Assembly: GCF_015160855.1 (NCBI RefSeq)
Contig: NZ_CP063373.1
Span: 4,588,001 to 4,652,000 of the forward strand
Reading direction: 5' to 3'
DNA length: 64,000 bases
DNA from: Streptomyces ferrugineus
GTDB lineage: Bacteria; Actinomycetota; Actinomycetes; Streptomycetales; Streptomycetaceae
Below, one piece after another: positions 1-8,874 of this stretch. Position numbers and translations under genes: made by a program. The notes beneath the pieces were generated by a model. It did not search any database, was not told the DNA's origin, and saw only the letters and a program-made list of their open reading frames with translations. Position 1 is the stretch's first letter. Each line of letters starts with the position of its first letter.

Positions 1-731
1 GTACGGAACGACCCGCCGCCCGCGACCTCGAACAGCGCGGTCGCGTTGGACACGTCGTTGTCGAACTGGGAGACGCCCTTGTCGAAGACGCCGTCGCCCC
101 GGTCGTCCACGACCCCGATCGCCGAGACGCTGACGGCGTGCGTCCGCCATGCCCCGAGCACGCCGCCGACCGAGTGCGTCGGGTACAGCAGCGGGGGATA
201 GGAGGCGGTCGCCTTCCAGTTCTCGCCGCCGCTGTACTGGTACGCCTCGTAGAACCCCAGGTCCATGTCGTGGACGTAGTCGCCCTCGGCGTAGAACAGC
301 CGCCCGAAGGCGCCCTCGGCGATCTGGTTGCGGGCGTGCACGGTCGCCGGGTTGTACTGGCTGGTCTCGCCCATCATGTACGTCAGTCCCGTCGCCTTGA
401 CCGCGTCGATGATGGCCGCGATCTCCTCGGCGGTGATCGCCATGGGCACGGCGGAGTAGACGTGCTTGCCGGCGTTGAGGCCCTGGAGCACCAAGGGGCC
501 GTGGGTCCAGCGCTGGGTGAAGACGGCGACCGCGTCGACGGCCTTCGACTCCAGCATGGCCTCGTACGACGGGAAGGTGCCCGCGAGCCCCTGTGCTTCG
601 GCGAGCTGCTCGGCCCGCTCGGGCAGCAGATCGGTGACGTACACGTCGCTGACGCCGGGGTGGGCCTGGAACAGCGTGGCGAACTGGCCGGAGAACTGGC
701 CGGCGCCGACGATGCCGAGGGAGAACGTCAT
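1..731 (-). CDS. Gfo/Idh/MocA family oxidoreductase (3' end cut by window)
   Basis: This is an NAD(P)-dependent sugar or inositol-type dehydrogenase; the substrate cannot be told. The N-terminus has a Rossmann dinucleotide loop GIVGAGQ (residues 6-12). The usual EKP catalytic triplet is replaced by AVP in the stretch HVYSAVPMA, which occurs in a subgroup of this family and may mean altered chemistry. The C-terminal domain is only partly present because the gene runs off the left edge. In-frame ATGs lie at 749, 740 and 731; 731 is chosen because GAAGGG lies about 10 bases before it. It is the last visible gene of a minus-strand operon behind a sugar-binding lipoprotein and two permeases, with a 44-base gap, so it probably acts on the imported sugar. 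Confidence 0.85.
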   Translation of the reverse strand, partial: MTFSLGIVGAGQFSGQFATLFQAHPGVSDVYVTDLLPERAEQLAEAQGLAGTFPSYEAMLESKAVDAVAVFTQRWTHGPLVLQGLNAGKHVYSAVPMAITAEEIAAIIDAVKATGLTYMMGETSQYNPATVHARNQIAEGAFGRLFYAEGDYVHDMDLGFYEAYQYSGGENWKATASYPPLLYPTHSVGGVLGAWRTHAVSVSAIGVVDDRGDGVFDKGVSQFDNDVSNATALFEVAGGGSFR

Positions 732-775
732 GTAAGGCATGCCCTTCATTGGTCAAGAGATGACTGGTCGAGAGA

Positions 776-2119
776 TCACTGGGAGAGGATCAGATTGATC
801 TGGTCGTTGGTCCGGTCGAGGCTGCTGACGGACTCGCCGTTGCCGTAGATGTCCTCCATCGCCGGCGTCATCAGCGCGGTCACGTCGGCCGCGTAGTTGG
901 TGATCGGGTAGGAGAAGGTCCGGAAGTCCTTCTTGTCGGCCACGGGTTCGGTGAACGCCGTGACGTCGATGCCCTTCTTCTCGTAGGCGGCGATGGCCGC
1001 CTCGGTGCCCGCGGGGGTGGCGGGGAAGACGACCCCGGCCCTGCCCACCACGGTCTGGCACTTGTCCGAGGCCAGGTAGGCCACCCACTTGCGGGCGCCC
1101 GCCTTGTTCTTGGAGGCCTTGGAGATGGAGTCGGCGAGGCCGTTCATCATGGTGGCGCGTTTGCCGGTCGGGCCGACGGGGGTCAGCGCGGTCTTGATGT
1201 CGAGGCCCTTGAAGCCGTCGTAGCTGGAGATCATCCAGGCCCCGTCGAGCGCGGCGGCCGCCTTGCCGGCGGCGACCTGGGTGTTGGCCTGGTTGGACTG
1301 GACGTTGTAGTCGGAGAACGGGGCCAGGTAGCCCTTCTTCGCCAGGCCGAAGTACCAGTCGATGACGGACTGGAAGGTCTTGCTGTCGTACTGGTACTCG
1401 GTTCCCCAGCGTGCCTTCTCCGTGTAGCTCCACCCGGCGGAGGCGGCGAAGGAGCTCCACTGAGTCTGGCCGTCGCCGAAGCCGCCGCCGTTGGTGGCCA
1501 GCCCGTAGACCTTGACGTTGTCCTTGTCGAAGCCGGGCTCGTCACCCCGCCGGCCCTTGGCGTCGACGGTGAGATGGGCGATCGCCTTCTCGAAGGTGCC
1601 GCCGTCCTTCGGGTTCCAGGCCAGCGAGTTGAGCTGCTCGGCGGTCAGCCCGGCGTCCTTGGCCATCTTGTCGTTGTAGAAGAGGGCGACGGTGTCCCAG
1701 TCCTTCGGGGTGCCGTAGCGGTGGCCGTCCTGGCCGATCCAGTTGGCGGCCAGGCCCGGCTGGTAGTCGGAGTCCTTGATGCCCAGGTCGTCCAGCGGCT
1801 CCAGCACCTTCAGATCGGCGAACTGGCCGAACTTCTGGATGTGGTCGGTGAACACGTCCGGCTGGGTGCCCGCGATGAACCCGGCGGTGAGCTTGGTCCA
1901 GTAGTCGCTCCACCCCAACTGGGTGATCTTCACCTTCAACCCGGGGTTCTCCTGCTCGAACCCCTTCGCACAGGCCTGATAGGCGGGCAGCTGGTTGGTG
2001 TCCCACAGCCAGTACGTCACCGTGTTCGAGGACGCCCCGGTCGAGTCGCCCTGCGCACAGCCCGCCGCCAGGGACAGGGTGAGCGCTCCGGCCAGCGCGG
2101 TCAGCGTACGAAGTCGCAT
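776..2119 (-). CDS. ABC sugar transporter solute-binding lipoprotein
   Basis: Extracellular substrate-binding protein of a carbohydrate ABC importer, family 1 (447 aa). The N-terminus is a lipoprotein signal peptide: hydrophobic stretch, then LAAGC with the lipid-modified Cys at residue 21. The mature part has the family look (YWLWDTNQ early, QPDVFTDH, GAWMISSYDG). The start ATG at 2119 begins right after the upstream permease gene, with an 11-base gap, so the two are co-transcribed. The binding protein comes third in its operon, after both permeases; in most such operons it comes first. The ligand is unknown. Confidence 0.9.
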   Translation of the reverse strand: MRLRTLTALAGALTLSLAAGCAQGDSTGASSNTVTYWLWDTNQLPAYQACAKGFEQENPGLKVKITQLGWSDYWTKLTAGFIAGTQPDVFTDHIQKFGQFADLKVLEPLDDLGIKDSDYQPGLAANWIGQDGHRYGTPKDWDTVALFYNDKMAKDAGLTAEQLNSLAWNPKDGGTFEKAIAHLTVDAKGRRGDEPGFDKDNVKVYGLATNGGGFGDGQTQWSSFAASAGWSYTEKARWGTEYQYDSKTFQSVIDWYFGLAKKGYLAPFSDYNVQSNQANTQVAAGKAAAALDGAWMISSYDGFKGLDIKTALTPVGPTGKRATMMNGLADSISKASKNKAGARKWVAYLASDKCQTVVGRAGVVFPATPAGTEAAIAAYEKKGIDVTAFTEPVADKKDFRTFSYPITNYAADVTALMTPAMEDIYGNGESVSSLDRTNDQINLILSQ

Positions 2120-2130
2120 GGTCAGGTCCC

Positions 2131-3054
2131 TCACTTGATCCCGGTGAAGCCGATGGTGCTGACGATGCGGCGGGCGAAGCAGGCGAACAGCACCAGCATC
2201 GGCAGCGCGGCGATGAGCGTCGCCGCCGTGAGCCCCGACCAGTCGACGCCGGTGGCCGGGGTCTGCGCCCGGAAGATCGCCAGGGCCACGGTCAGCACGC
2301 GCGAGCTGTCGCTGTAGGAGACCATCAGCGGCCAGAAGTAGTCGTTCCAGGACGTGATGTACGTCAGCACCGACAGCGTGATGACCGGCGTGGACGCCAT
2401 CGGCAGGATCACCCGGAAGAAGATCCGCACCTTCCCCGCGCCGTCGAGCAGCGCCGCCTCCTCGACCTCCTGGGGGATGTTCATGAAGAACTGCCGCAGG
2501 AAGAACACCGCGAACGGCGTCATGAACAGGCTCGGCAGTGCGATGCCCAACAGGCTGTCCACCAGGTGGAGTTCCTTGATGAGCACGAAGTTCGGCAGCA
2601 GCGTGAAGATGGTCGGCACCATCAGCCCGGCCAGGAACAGCGCGAACACCTTGTCCCGGCCCCGCCAGCGCAGCCGCGCGAAGGCGTACGCGGCCATCGC
2701 CGAGAAGAAGATCTGGCAGCCGGTGATCAGGGTCGAGACGATCACCGAGTTGAGCAGATAGCGCCAGAAGTCGAGCCCGCCGCCGGCACCTCCCTGGGCG
2801 ACGGCCTCCTGGGCGGACTGCAGCCCCAGGGCCCGCTCGAAGCCGCTGGTGCTCAGGTCGACGGGGAGGGGGTCGGCGGGACTGGCGTTGAGGCCCGCGT
2901 TGGTGGACAGCGCGGTGCGCAGGATCCAGTAGAACGGCAGCAGGGTGATCAGGACGATCAGGCCCAGCACGGTCCAGGCGGCGGCCCGGCCGGGGGAGAA
3001 CCTGCGGCGCGGCGGTCGTACGGTCGTGGTGGTGGGTGCGGTCACGGCGGCCAT
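2131..3054 (-). CDS. ABC sugar transporter permease (MalG-like)
   Basis: Integral membrane subunit of the carbohydrate importer (307 aa), MalG type: a cytoplasmic proline/arginine-rich N-terminus, six hydrophobic segments, and the EAA loop VEEAALLDGAG that contacts the ATPase. The C-terminus ends with the typical short tail after the last helix. It sits between the other permease (18-base gap) and the binding protein (11-base gap). No ATPase gene is nearby, so an ATPase encoded elsewhere is inferred. Confidence 0.9.
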   Translation of the reverse strand: MAAVTAPTTTTVRPPRRRFSPGRAAAWTVLGLIVLITLLPFYWILRTALSTNAGLNASPADPLPVDLSTSGFERALGLQSAQEAVAQGGAGGGLDFWRYLLNSVIVSTLITGCQIFFSAMAAYAFARLRWRGRDKVFALFLAGLMVPTIFTLLPNFVLIKELHLVDSLLGIALPSLFMTPFAVFFLRQFFMNIPQEVEEAALLDGAGKVRIFFRVILPMASTPVITLSVLTYITSWNDYFWPLMVSYSDSSRVLTVALAIFRAQTPATGVDWSGLTAATLIAALPMLVLFACFARRIVSTIGFTGIK

Positions 3055-3072
3055 GTCGGTGTCTCCCTTCCG

Positions 3073-4038
3073 TCAGCCGAGATCCGTCTGGCCGGCCCGG
3101 GTGAGCCGGTACTGCAGGACGGTGATCGCGCTCAGGACGACCAGCAGCGCGACGGACATCGCGGAGGCGTAGCCGAACTGGAAGCGGCCGAAGGCGGAGC
3201 CGTAGATGTAGTACTGGAGCACGTTGGTCGCGTTCGCCGGACCGCCCGCGGTCGTCACGGCGACCGTGTCGAACACCTGGAACGAACCGATCACCGTCAT
3301 GATCAGCACGACCGCGAGGACCGGCCGCAGCAGCGGCATGGTGATCCGCCAGAACATCCGCCACTCGCTCGCGCCGTCGACCTTGGCCGCCTCGTACATG
3401 TCGCCCGGTATCGCCTGCAGACCGGCGAACAGCAGCAGCGCGGTGTAGCCGACGTGCCGCCACACGTTGATCAGGGCGATGGTGGGGATGGCCCAGGTCT
3501 CGTCGTTGAGGAACGCGATCCGGTCGACGCCGAGCGCGTTGATGATCTCGTTGCCGATGCCCAGCTGGGTGTCCAGGATCCACAGCCAGACCAGGCCCGC
3601 GACCACGTTCGACATCAGATACGGCGTGAGCACGATCCCGCGCAGCACCGCGGACTGCGTCAGTCGCTGGAGGAGTACGGCGATGGCGAGTGCCGCCACC
3701 GTCTGCACGCCGATGTTGATGATCACGTACTCGACGGTGACCGTCAGCGAGTCCCAGAAGATCGGGTCGTGGACCATCCGCACGTGGTTGTCCAGGCCCA
3801 CCCACTCCGCCGGCGTCAGCAGGTTGAAGCGGGTGAAGCTCAGGTAGACGCCCCGCAGCGTGGGCCAGAGCAGGAAGACGGCGAAGCCCAGCAGCGCGGG
3901 TGCGAGGAACACCGCGGCGAGCCGCCCGTCTCCCTGGTCGTCGCGGGTCGCCGCCCGCCGTGTCCGCTGCTTGGTCCCTGCCCCTTCGGCGCCGCCCAGG
4001 GGGAGACGCGACGGGGGACTGCTGGAGGCGATGGTCAT
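3073..4038 (-). CDS. ABC sugar transporter permease (MalF-like)
   Basis: First gene of the minus-strand importer operon (321 aa), MalF type, with the EAA loop MYEAAKVDGAS and six predicted membrane segments after a basic N-terminal tail. A longer reading frame extends upstream to 4131, but ATG 4038 is preferred because GGGAG lies about 7 bases upstream and the extra N-terminal residues look like translated promoter DNA. Its promoter lies in the 165-bp gap shared with the divergent ROK regulator gene, which is probably its repressor or activator. Confidence 0.88.
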   Translation of the reverse strand: MTIASSSPPSRLPLGGAEGAGTKQRTRRAATRDDQGDGRLAAVFLAPALLGFAVFLLWPTLRGVYLSFTRFNLLTPAEWVGLDNHVRMVHDPIFWDSLTVTVEYVIINIGVQTVAALAIAVLLQRLTQSAVLRGIVLTPYLMSNVVAGLVWLWILDTQLGIGNEIINALGVDRIAFLNDETWAIPTIALINVWRHVGYTALLLFAGLQAIPGDMYEAAKVDGASEWRMFWRITMPLLRPVLAVVLIMTVIGSFQVFDTVAVTTAGGPANATNVLQYYIYGSAFGRFQFGYASAMSVALLVVLSAITVLQYRLTRAGQTDLG

Positions 4039-4163
4039 CGGGAGACTCCCTCGGCTGCGGCTCGTCCTCGGCCACTTACTTTTGTGGCGGAAGAATCCAG
4101 CCGTCAAGAGTGCGGCGAACATCTTCTTCAAGCCGCCCGTGCTGCCTTAGACTGGCCTGGTTG

Positions 4164-4179
4164 TTTTCGAAGAGGAAAA
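4164..4179. promoter_or_regulatory. Candidate operator TTTTC-N6-GAAAA
   Basis: An AT-rich inverted repeat with arms TTTTC and GAAAA and a 6-base centre, 25 bases before the ROK gene start and inside the divergent promoter region. It is one of very few AT-rich stretches here. ROK regulators bind AT-rich inverted repeats, so it may be this regulator's own site. The arms are short, so chance is possible. Confidence 0.35.
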
Positions 4180-4203
4180 AAATGATGTGGGAGCCTGACG
4201 ACC

Positions 4204-5364
4204 ATGACCGCAGTAGCCGCCAGCTGGCTTCCCCTCAGCCCCGGTGAACGCTCGGTGGCGATCGAGGTGCTCCTCGCCGGCCCCCTGTCGCGCACCGAGC
4301 TCGCCCGGCGGCTCGACCTGTCCGCCGGCAGCCTCACCCGGCTGACCAAACCGCTGATCGAGTCGGGCCTCCTCGTCGAGGTCCCCGAAGCGGGCGGCGT
4401 GGTGGAGGCGCGCCAGGGGCGCCCGTCCCAGCCGCTGGACGTCGTGGCCGAGTCGCGGTCCTTCATCGGCTACAAGATCACCGAGGACATGGTCTACGGC
4501 GTGGTGACCACCCTCAGGAGTGAGATCGTCGCCCGCCACGACCGCCCCCTGACCACCCATGAACCCGCGGAAGTCGTGGCCCTGCTGGGCGAGATGACCG
4601 AGGAGCTGGCCGCCGGCCGCCCCCGGCTCGCCGGTATCGGCATCGGCGTGGGCGGTCTCGTCGAGGACCGTGCCGTGGTCGGGGAGTCCCCGTTCCTGCA
4701 CTGGCGTGACGTGCCGCTCGCCGAGCTGGTCGAGGGGCGCACGGGCCTGCCGGTGGTGGTGGAGAACGACGTCGCCGCCCTCGTCGAGGCCGAGACCTGG
4801 TTCGGCGCCGGTCGCGGCCTCGACCGGTTCGTGGTCCTCACCATCGGCGCCGGCATCGGCTACGGGCTGGTCCTGGGCGGCAACCGGGTGCCGTACGCCG
4901 AGGAGGACCGCGGCTTCGGCCGGCACTGGATCGTCGATCCCAGCGGTCCGCTCACCCCCGACGGGGAGCGGGGCAGTGCGGTGTCCCTGCTCACCATCCC
5001 CAACATCCGCTACCAGGTGCGGGCCGCGACCGGCCGCGACCGGACCTATGAGGAGATCCTGCGGCTCGCCGCCGCGGGGGAGCCGATGCCCGCCCGGGTC
5101 ATCCAGGAGGCGGCCCGCGCCCTCGGGATCCTGGTCGCGCAGATCGGCAACTTCGTGCTGCCGCAGAAGATCCTTCTCGCCGGGGAGGGGGTGGGGCTCA
5201 TGGACGTCGCCGGTGAGACCGTGGCGGACACCATTCGCGCCCACCGGCATCCGCTCGCCGCTCCGATCGACCTGGAGACCAAGGTGTCCGACTTCCACGA
5301 CTGGGCGCGTGGCGCCGCCGTACTGGCCATCCAGGTGCTGGTGCTGGGGGCGGCGGACGCCTGA
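4204..5364 (+). CDS. ROK family transcriptional regulator
   Basis: A 386-aa sugar-responsive regulator. Residues about 20-65 form a winged helix-turn-helix (LSRTELARRLDLSAGSLTRL). The rest is a ROK sugar-binding domain with GIGVGG, an ENDV motif and the GAGIGYG glycine loop. The CxCGxxGC zinc motif of ROK kinases is absent; the corresponding stretch reads RHWIVDPSGPLTPDG. It therefore probably senses a sugar without phosphorylating it. GGGAG precedes the ATG. It is divergent from the sugar-importer operon, which it most likely controls. Confidence 0.88.
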   Translation: MTAVAASWLPLSPGERSVAIEVLLAGPLSRTELARRLDLSAGSLTRLTKPLIESGLLVEVPEAGGVVEARQGRPSQPLDVVAESRSFIGYKITEDMVYGVVTTLRSEIVARHDRPLTTHEPAEVVALLGEMTEELAAGRPRLAGIGIGVGGLVEDRAVVGESPFLHWRDVPLAELVEGRTGLPVVVENDVAALVEAETWFGAGRGLDRFVVLTIGAGIGYGLVLGGNRVPYAEEDRGFGRHWIVDPSGPLTPDGERGSAVSLLTIPNIRYQVRAATGRDRTYEEILRLAAAGEPMPARVIQEAARALGILVAQIGNFVLPQKILLAGEGVGLMDVAGETVADTIRAHRHPLAAPIDLETKVSDFHDWARGAAVLAIQVLVLGAADA

Positions 5365-5390
5365 ACTCGGCGGTCGGCGTTGACAGATGG

Positions 5391-5422
5391 ACGTGATCGA
5401 CAACACGTGATCAGCAACACGT
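5391..5422. repeat. Short tandem repeat, 14-bp unit
   Basis: ACGTGATCGACAAC is followed directly by ACGTGATCAGCAAC and then ACGT, giving about 2.3 copies of a 14-bp unit between the ROK gene and the next small gene. A TTGACA sits just before it at 5380-5385 but no good -10 box follows at normal spacing. Function unknown. Confidence 0.5.
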
Positions 5423-5489
5423 CCGATATGCCCGTCTTAGGTGTGCTTACTCACAGCGCCTTCACGTGCGGAGCCGTATGCTTCACAAC

Positions 5490-5663
5490 ATGTCCACCAC
5501 TGTTGAAATCGCCTCCGATCGCTCGGCTGACGAGGTCAACGAGGAGATCCGGGCGCTGTGGCGCCGGTCGGGCGGGACACTGAGCGTCGAGCAGCGCGAG
5601 GAGTACCAGCGCCTCGTCATGGAGTGGGCCGCCGCGGCCCCGCAGACGGCGAAGGCGGCCTGA
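5490..5663 (+). CDS. Small conserved hypothetical protein
   Basis: A 57-aa, mostly helical, acidic protein starting MSTTVEIASDRSADEVNEEI, with no signal peptide or membrane segment. Codon use is fully Streptomyces-like, which supports a real gene. A TATGCT at 5477-5482 ends 7 bases before ATG 5490, so a leaderless transcript is likely. An earlier ATG at 5478 and a GTG at 5466 are in frame but poorly placed. Function unknown. Confidence 0.7.
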   Translation: MSTTVEIASDRSADEVNEEIRALWRRSGGTLSVEQREEYQRLVMEWAAAAPQTAKAA

Positions 5664-5716
5664 GCGCTCGACTCGCCGGAGTCCTGAGCACGCTCCCCTC
5701 GCCGAGACCGAGCCCG

Positions 5717-7084
5717 TCAGCCCCAGGTCGCCGAGTAGTACCTCTGATATGCCTTGCGGTCCTGCTCCGCGCGGATGAAGCGGGTCGCCGCCAGCGCGAC
5801 CAGGCTGCCCGCGATCACCAGCAGACCGGGACCGATGTTCTTCGGGTCCGCCAGCCGGGACAGCAACGTCGACGCGGTGACGCCGGTGATCGGCGTCGAC
5901 GCGCCGGGCGACGCGTCCCCGGGCGCGGCGGCGCCCTGCGTCGCCGACGGGGCCGGCGCGGCACCCTGCTGCCCCGCACCGTTCGGCGCCGCCACGATCA
6001 GCTTCATGTTCAGCGCGGCCAGCGCCTTGGTCACCGGCTGGAAGAACGTCGTACCGCCCGAGTTGCAGTCCCCGCTGCCGCCCGACGTCACACCCAGCGC
6101 GACCCCCTCGGAGAACATCGGGCCGCCGCTGTCCCCGGGTTCGGCGCACACATTGGTCTCGATCAGCCCGGTGACCGTCCCCTCGGGGTAGTTCACCGTG
6201 GCGTTGAGCGCCGTCACCTCGCCGCCCCGCAGCCCGCTCGTACTGCCGCTGCGGAACACCCGCTGCCCGACGGCCGGATCGGCCGCGCCCGTGATCCGCA
6301 CGCCCTTGTCGTCACCGATGGACACCACCTCGGCCCCGGCACCCGCCTTTCCGCTCGCGTACTGCACCAGCGAGAAGTCACCACCGGGGAAGTTCTGCCG
6401 CACGGTCTGCCCGATCTCCCGGCGGCCCTGGTTGTCCGCGAACCACACGGAACCGTCCGGACCGCAGTGCCCGGCCGTGAGGATGAAGTCGCGCTGCCCG
6501 TCGGTGACGTTGAACCCGGCCGAACAGCGCCCGGCCGTCGACAGCAGCGGCAGCGCACCGTTGAGCCGCGTCGTGAACGTGCCCTCGGTGCGCTCCATCC
6601 GGACCATGCCGCCCATGCCGTCCGCGAGGTCCGTCATCCGGGACCAGTCGCCGGCCGAGACGGTGCTGTCGCCCTTCACGACCACCTCGTTGGACCGGTA
6701 GTCCATCACCCACGCCGTGCCGGCCACCCGGGGCGCCGAACGCAGCGTCGACGTCGCCGAGTTCAGCTTGTCCATGCTGTGGTCGACCATCTTCGCCTCG
6801 GCACCGGCCTTGCGCACCTCGGCGGCCGCCGCCTCGTCGGTGACCGCGACGACCGGCTTCCCGTCGGCACCGATCCAGCTGCCCGCCGTACGGGAATCGC
6901 CCAGCCTGGAGACCAGCTCACTGCCGGTGCCGGCGGCCGAGGCGGCGTAAGTGCGCGGGACGGCGGAGCCGTCGCCGGGTTCGCTCGCCACGGCGCGGGT
7001 GACCATCGTTCCTCCGAGGAGGAGTCCGCCGACGGCCGCCAGCCGTGTCACCCGCCGGACGAGACGTCGTCGTGCGTGCCTCAT
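5717..7084 (-). CDS. Secreted S1-family serine protease with C-terminal membrane anchor
   Basis: A 455-aa chymotrypsin-fold protease of the alpha-lytic/streptogrisin type. Order: signal peptide (residues 1-33), prodomain-like region (about 55-165), catalytic domain (about 178-360) with His206 in TAGHC, Asp236 in GGDFSLV and Ser319 in GDSGGP, and likely disulfides 187-207 and 313-340. A Pro/Ala/Gly-rich linker (about 366-405) then leads to one membrane helix (about 417-434) and a short basic tail. Most relatives end after the protease domain or carry a chitin-binding module, so the terminal anchor suggests a surface-held enzyme. ATG 7084 is chosen because GGGAG lies 6 bases before it. Confidence 0.9.
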   Translation of the reverse strand: MRHARRRLVRRVTRLAAVGGLLLGGTMVTRAVASEPGDGSAVPRTYAASAAGTGSELVSRLGDSRTAGSWIGADGKPVVAVTDEAAAAEVRKAGAEAKMVDHSMDKLNSATSTLRSAPRVAGTAWVMDYRSNEVVVKGDSTVSAGDWSRMTDLADGMGGMVRMERTEGTFTTRLNGALPLLSTAGRCSAGFNVTDGQRDFILTAGHCGPDGSVWFADNQGRREIGQTVRQNFPGGDFSLVQYASGKAGAGAEVVSIGDDKGVRITGAADPAVGQRVFRSGSTSGLRGGEVTALNATVNYPEGTVTGLIETNVCAEPGDSGGPMFSEGVALGVTSGGSGDCNSGGTTFFQPVTKALAALNMKLIVAAPNGAGQQGAAPAPSATQGAAAPGDASPGASTPITGVTASTLLSRLADPKNIGPGLLVIAGSLVALAATRFIRAEQDRKAYQRYYSATWG

Positions 7085-7215
7085 GCATGGCTCCCGAACC
7101 AAGTACAGCGCGGCGTCAATGCCACGGGGCCCTCCCGGAGTTGAGCACCCTCTCTCCATACGGAGCCCGGCACGTCCGTGTTCACCGCACCGGTGATCTT
7201 TCTCGCGCGGCGACC

Positions 7216-7221
7216 TATCTT
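7216..7221 (+). promoter_or_regulatory. -10 box of a leaderless promoter
   Basis: TATCTT ends 7 bases before the ATG at 7228, and no ribosome-binding site is present. This spacing would place the transcript start at or next to the start codon, which is common in Streptomyces. No clear -35 box was found. Confidence 0.45.
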
Positions 7222-7227
7222 GTGCCC

Positions 7228-8406
7228 ATGACCAGGATCCCGCACGCGATGTCCGATGAACCCAACCCCCTGCGCGCCCTCGGTCTCGACCGGCTGCGCC
7301 GTCGTACGAGCATGAAATGGCGCGCCTACCCCGACGACGTCCTGCCGCTGTGGGTCGCCGAGATGGACGTACCGCTCGCCGAACCCGTCGTGCGCGCCCT
7401 CACCGACGCCCTCGCCCTCGGCGACACGGGCTACCCGGCGGGCACCGGCTACGCCGAGGCGCTCGCCGCGTTCGCCGAGAAGAGGTGGGGCTGGGACGGT
7501 CTGGCCGTGGAGCGCACGGCGATCGTGCCCGATGTGATGCTCGGGGTGGTCGAGATGCTCAGACTGGTCACCGGACCCGGCGATCCGGTCGTGGTGAACT
7601 CACCCGTCTATCCGCCGTTCTACCAGTTCGTGGAGCACATGGACCGACAGGTGGTGGAGGCCCCGCTCGGCCCGGACCTGCGCCTCGACCTCGACACCCT
7701 GGACGAAACGTTCCGGCGGGTCACCGGCGGCGGACGCCGCGCCGCCCTCCTGCTGTGCAACCCCCACAACCCGACCGGCACCGCGCACACCGCCGACGAA
7801 CTGGCCGCGGTCGCCGCCCTCGCCGACCGCCACGGCGTGCGCGTGGTCGCCGACGAGATCCACGCACCGCTCACCGCCGCCGGCGTCGCGTTCGTGCCGT
7901 ATCTGAGCGTGCCGGGAGGCGAGAGCGGCCTGTCGCTGATGTCGGCCTCGAAGGCCTGGAACCTGGCCGGCCTCAAGGCGGCGCTGGCCATCGCCGGACC
8001 CGCGGCCGCCGCCGACCTCGCCCGGCTGCCCGAAGAGGTCAGCCACGGGCCCAGCCACTTCGGCATCATCGCGCACAGCGCCGCCCTGCGCGACGGAACC
8101 GGCTGGCTCGACGCGCTGCTGGCCGGGCTCGACGACAACCGGCGGCTGCTCGCCGACCTCCTGGCCGAGCACCTCCCGGCCGTCGCCCACCGCCCCGCCG
8201 AGGCCACCTACCTGGCCTGGCTCGACTGCCGCGCCCTCGGTCTCGGCGACGACCCGGCCGAGGTCTTCCTGCGGCGCGGCCGGGTCGCCCTGAACTCCGG
8301 AACACCCTTCGGGACCGGCGGCGCGGGGCATGTGCGGATGAACCTGGCGACCTCACCCGAGCTGATCACGGAAGCGGTACGGCGGATGGCGTCGGCGCTC
8401 GACTGA
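7228..8406 (+). CDS. PLP-dependent aminotransferase / C-S lyase (MalY/PatB type)
   Basis: A fold-type I pyridoxal-phosphate enzyme (392 aa), class I/II aminotransferase superfamily. The N-terminal stretch LPLWVAEMD is typical of MalY/PatB cystathionine beta-lyases. Cofactor-binding features are NPHNPTG (about 178-184), ADEIHAPL (209-215) and the Schiff-base Lys242 in SASKAWN. These residues support carbon-sulfur lyase or aminotransferase activity; the substrate is not determined. It is divergent from the protease gene and stands alone. Confidence 0.88.
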   Translation: MTRIPHAMSDEPNPLRALGLDRLRRRTSMKWRAYPDDVLPLWVAEMDVPLAEPVVRALTDALALGDTGYPAGTGYAEALAAFAEKRWGWDGLAVERTAIVPDVMLGVVEMLRLVTGPGDPVVVNSPVYPPFYQFVEHMDRQVVEAPLGPDLRLDLDTLDETFRRVTGGGRRAALLLCNPHNPTGTAHTADELAAVAALADRHGVRVVADEIHAPLTAAGVAFVPYLSVPGGESGLSLMSASKAWNLAGLKAALAIAGPAAAADLARLPEEVSHGPSHFGIIAHSAALRDGTGWLDALLAGLDDNRRLLADLLAEHLPAVAHRPAEATYLAWLDCRALGLGDDPAEVFLRRGRVALNSGTPFGTGGAGHVRMNLATSPELITEAVRRMASALD

Positions 8407-8447
8407 GCCGAGCCCAAGGCGGCGGGGCAGCGCCCCACCCCGCCGCC

Positions 8448-8453
8448 TAGACT
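8448..8453 (+). promoter_or_regulatory. -10 box of a leaderless promoter
   Basis: TAGACT ends 7 bases before ATG 8461 and there is no Shine-Dalgarno sequence. This fits a leaderless transcript for the PPOX-type reductase gene. Confidence 0.5.
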
Positions 8454-8460
8454 GCGCGCC

Positions 8461-8847
8461 ATGGACGACACGACCCAGGCGCGGCTCGGCGCGGGCAAGT
8501 ACCTGCTCATCACCAGCTACCGCAGGAACGGCACCGGCGTCCCCACCCCGGTGTGGGTGGTGCGGGACGGCGACGCGCTGGGCGTGTGGACGGTCGCCGA
8601 CTCCTGGAAGGTCAAGCGCATCCGGGCGCGCGGCGACGTCCTCGTCGGGCCCTGCGACCTGCGCGGCAAGCCCACGGGCGAGCAGGTCCCGGCGACCGCC
8701 GAGATCTGCGACGAGGCGACCAGCGCCCGCTACCGCGGGCTCATCGCCCGCAAGTACGGGATCGCCGGCCGCCTCACGCTCCTCGGCAGCCGACTGCGCC
8801 GCGGCGTGAACGGCACAGTCGGCATCCGGATCACCCTGACGCCCTGA
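8461..8847 (+). CDS. PPOX-class F420-dependent oxidoreductase
   Basis: A 128-aa split-barrel flavin/deazaflavin-binding protein. The pattern KYLLITSYRRNGTGVPTPVW followed by WKVKRIRARGDV is typical of the PPOX-class F420-binding subfamily; the Arg/Lys residues there contact the cofactor phosphates. The reaction is probably reduction of a small organic substrate, but the substrate is unknown. Single-gene transcript from an apparent leaderless promoter. It ends convergently 27 bases from the large hydrolase gene. Confidence 0.88.
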   Translation: MDDTTQARLGAGKYLLITSYRRNGTGVPTPVWVVRDGDALGVWTVADSWKVKRIRARGDVLVGPCDLRGKPTGEQVPATAEICDEATSARYRGLIARKYGIAGRLTLLGSRLRRGVNGTVGIRITLTP

Positions 8848-8874
8848 CCGGGGTCGGGTACGTCCGGCGACGGG

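Noticed and set aside
5380..5385. TTGACA as a -35 box
   Set aside because: No recognisable -10 hexamer at 16-19 bases downstream.
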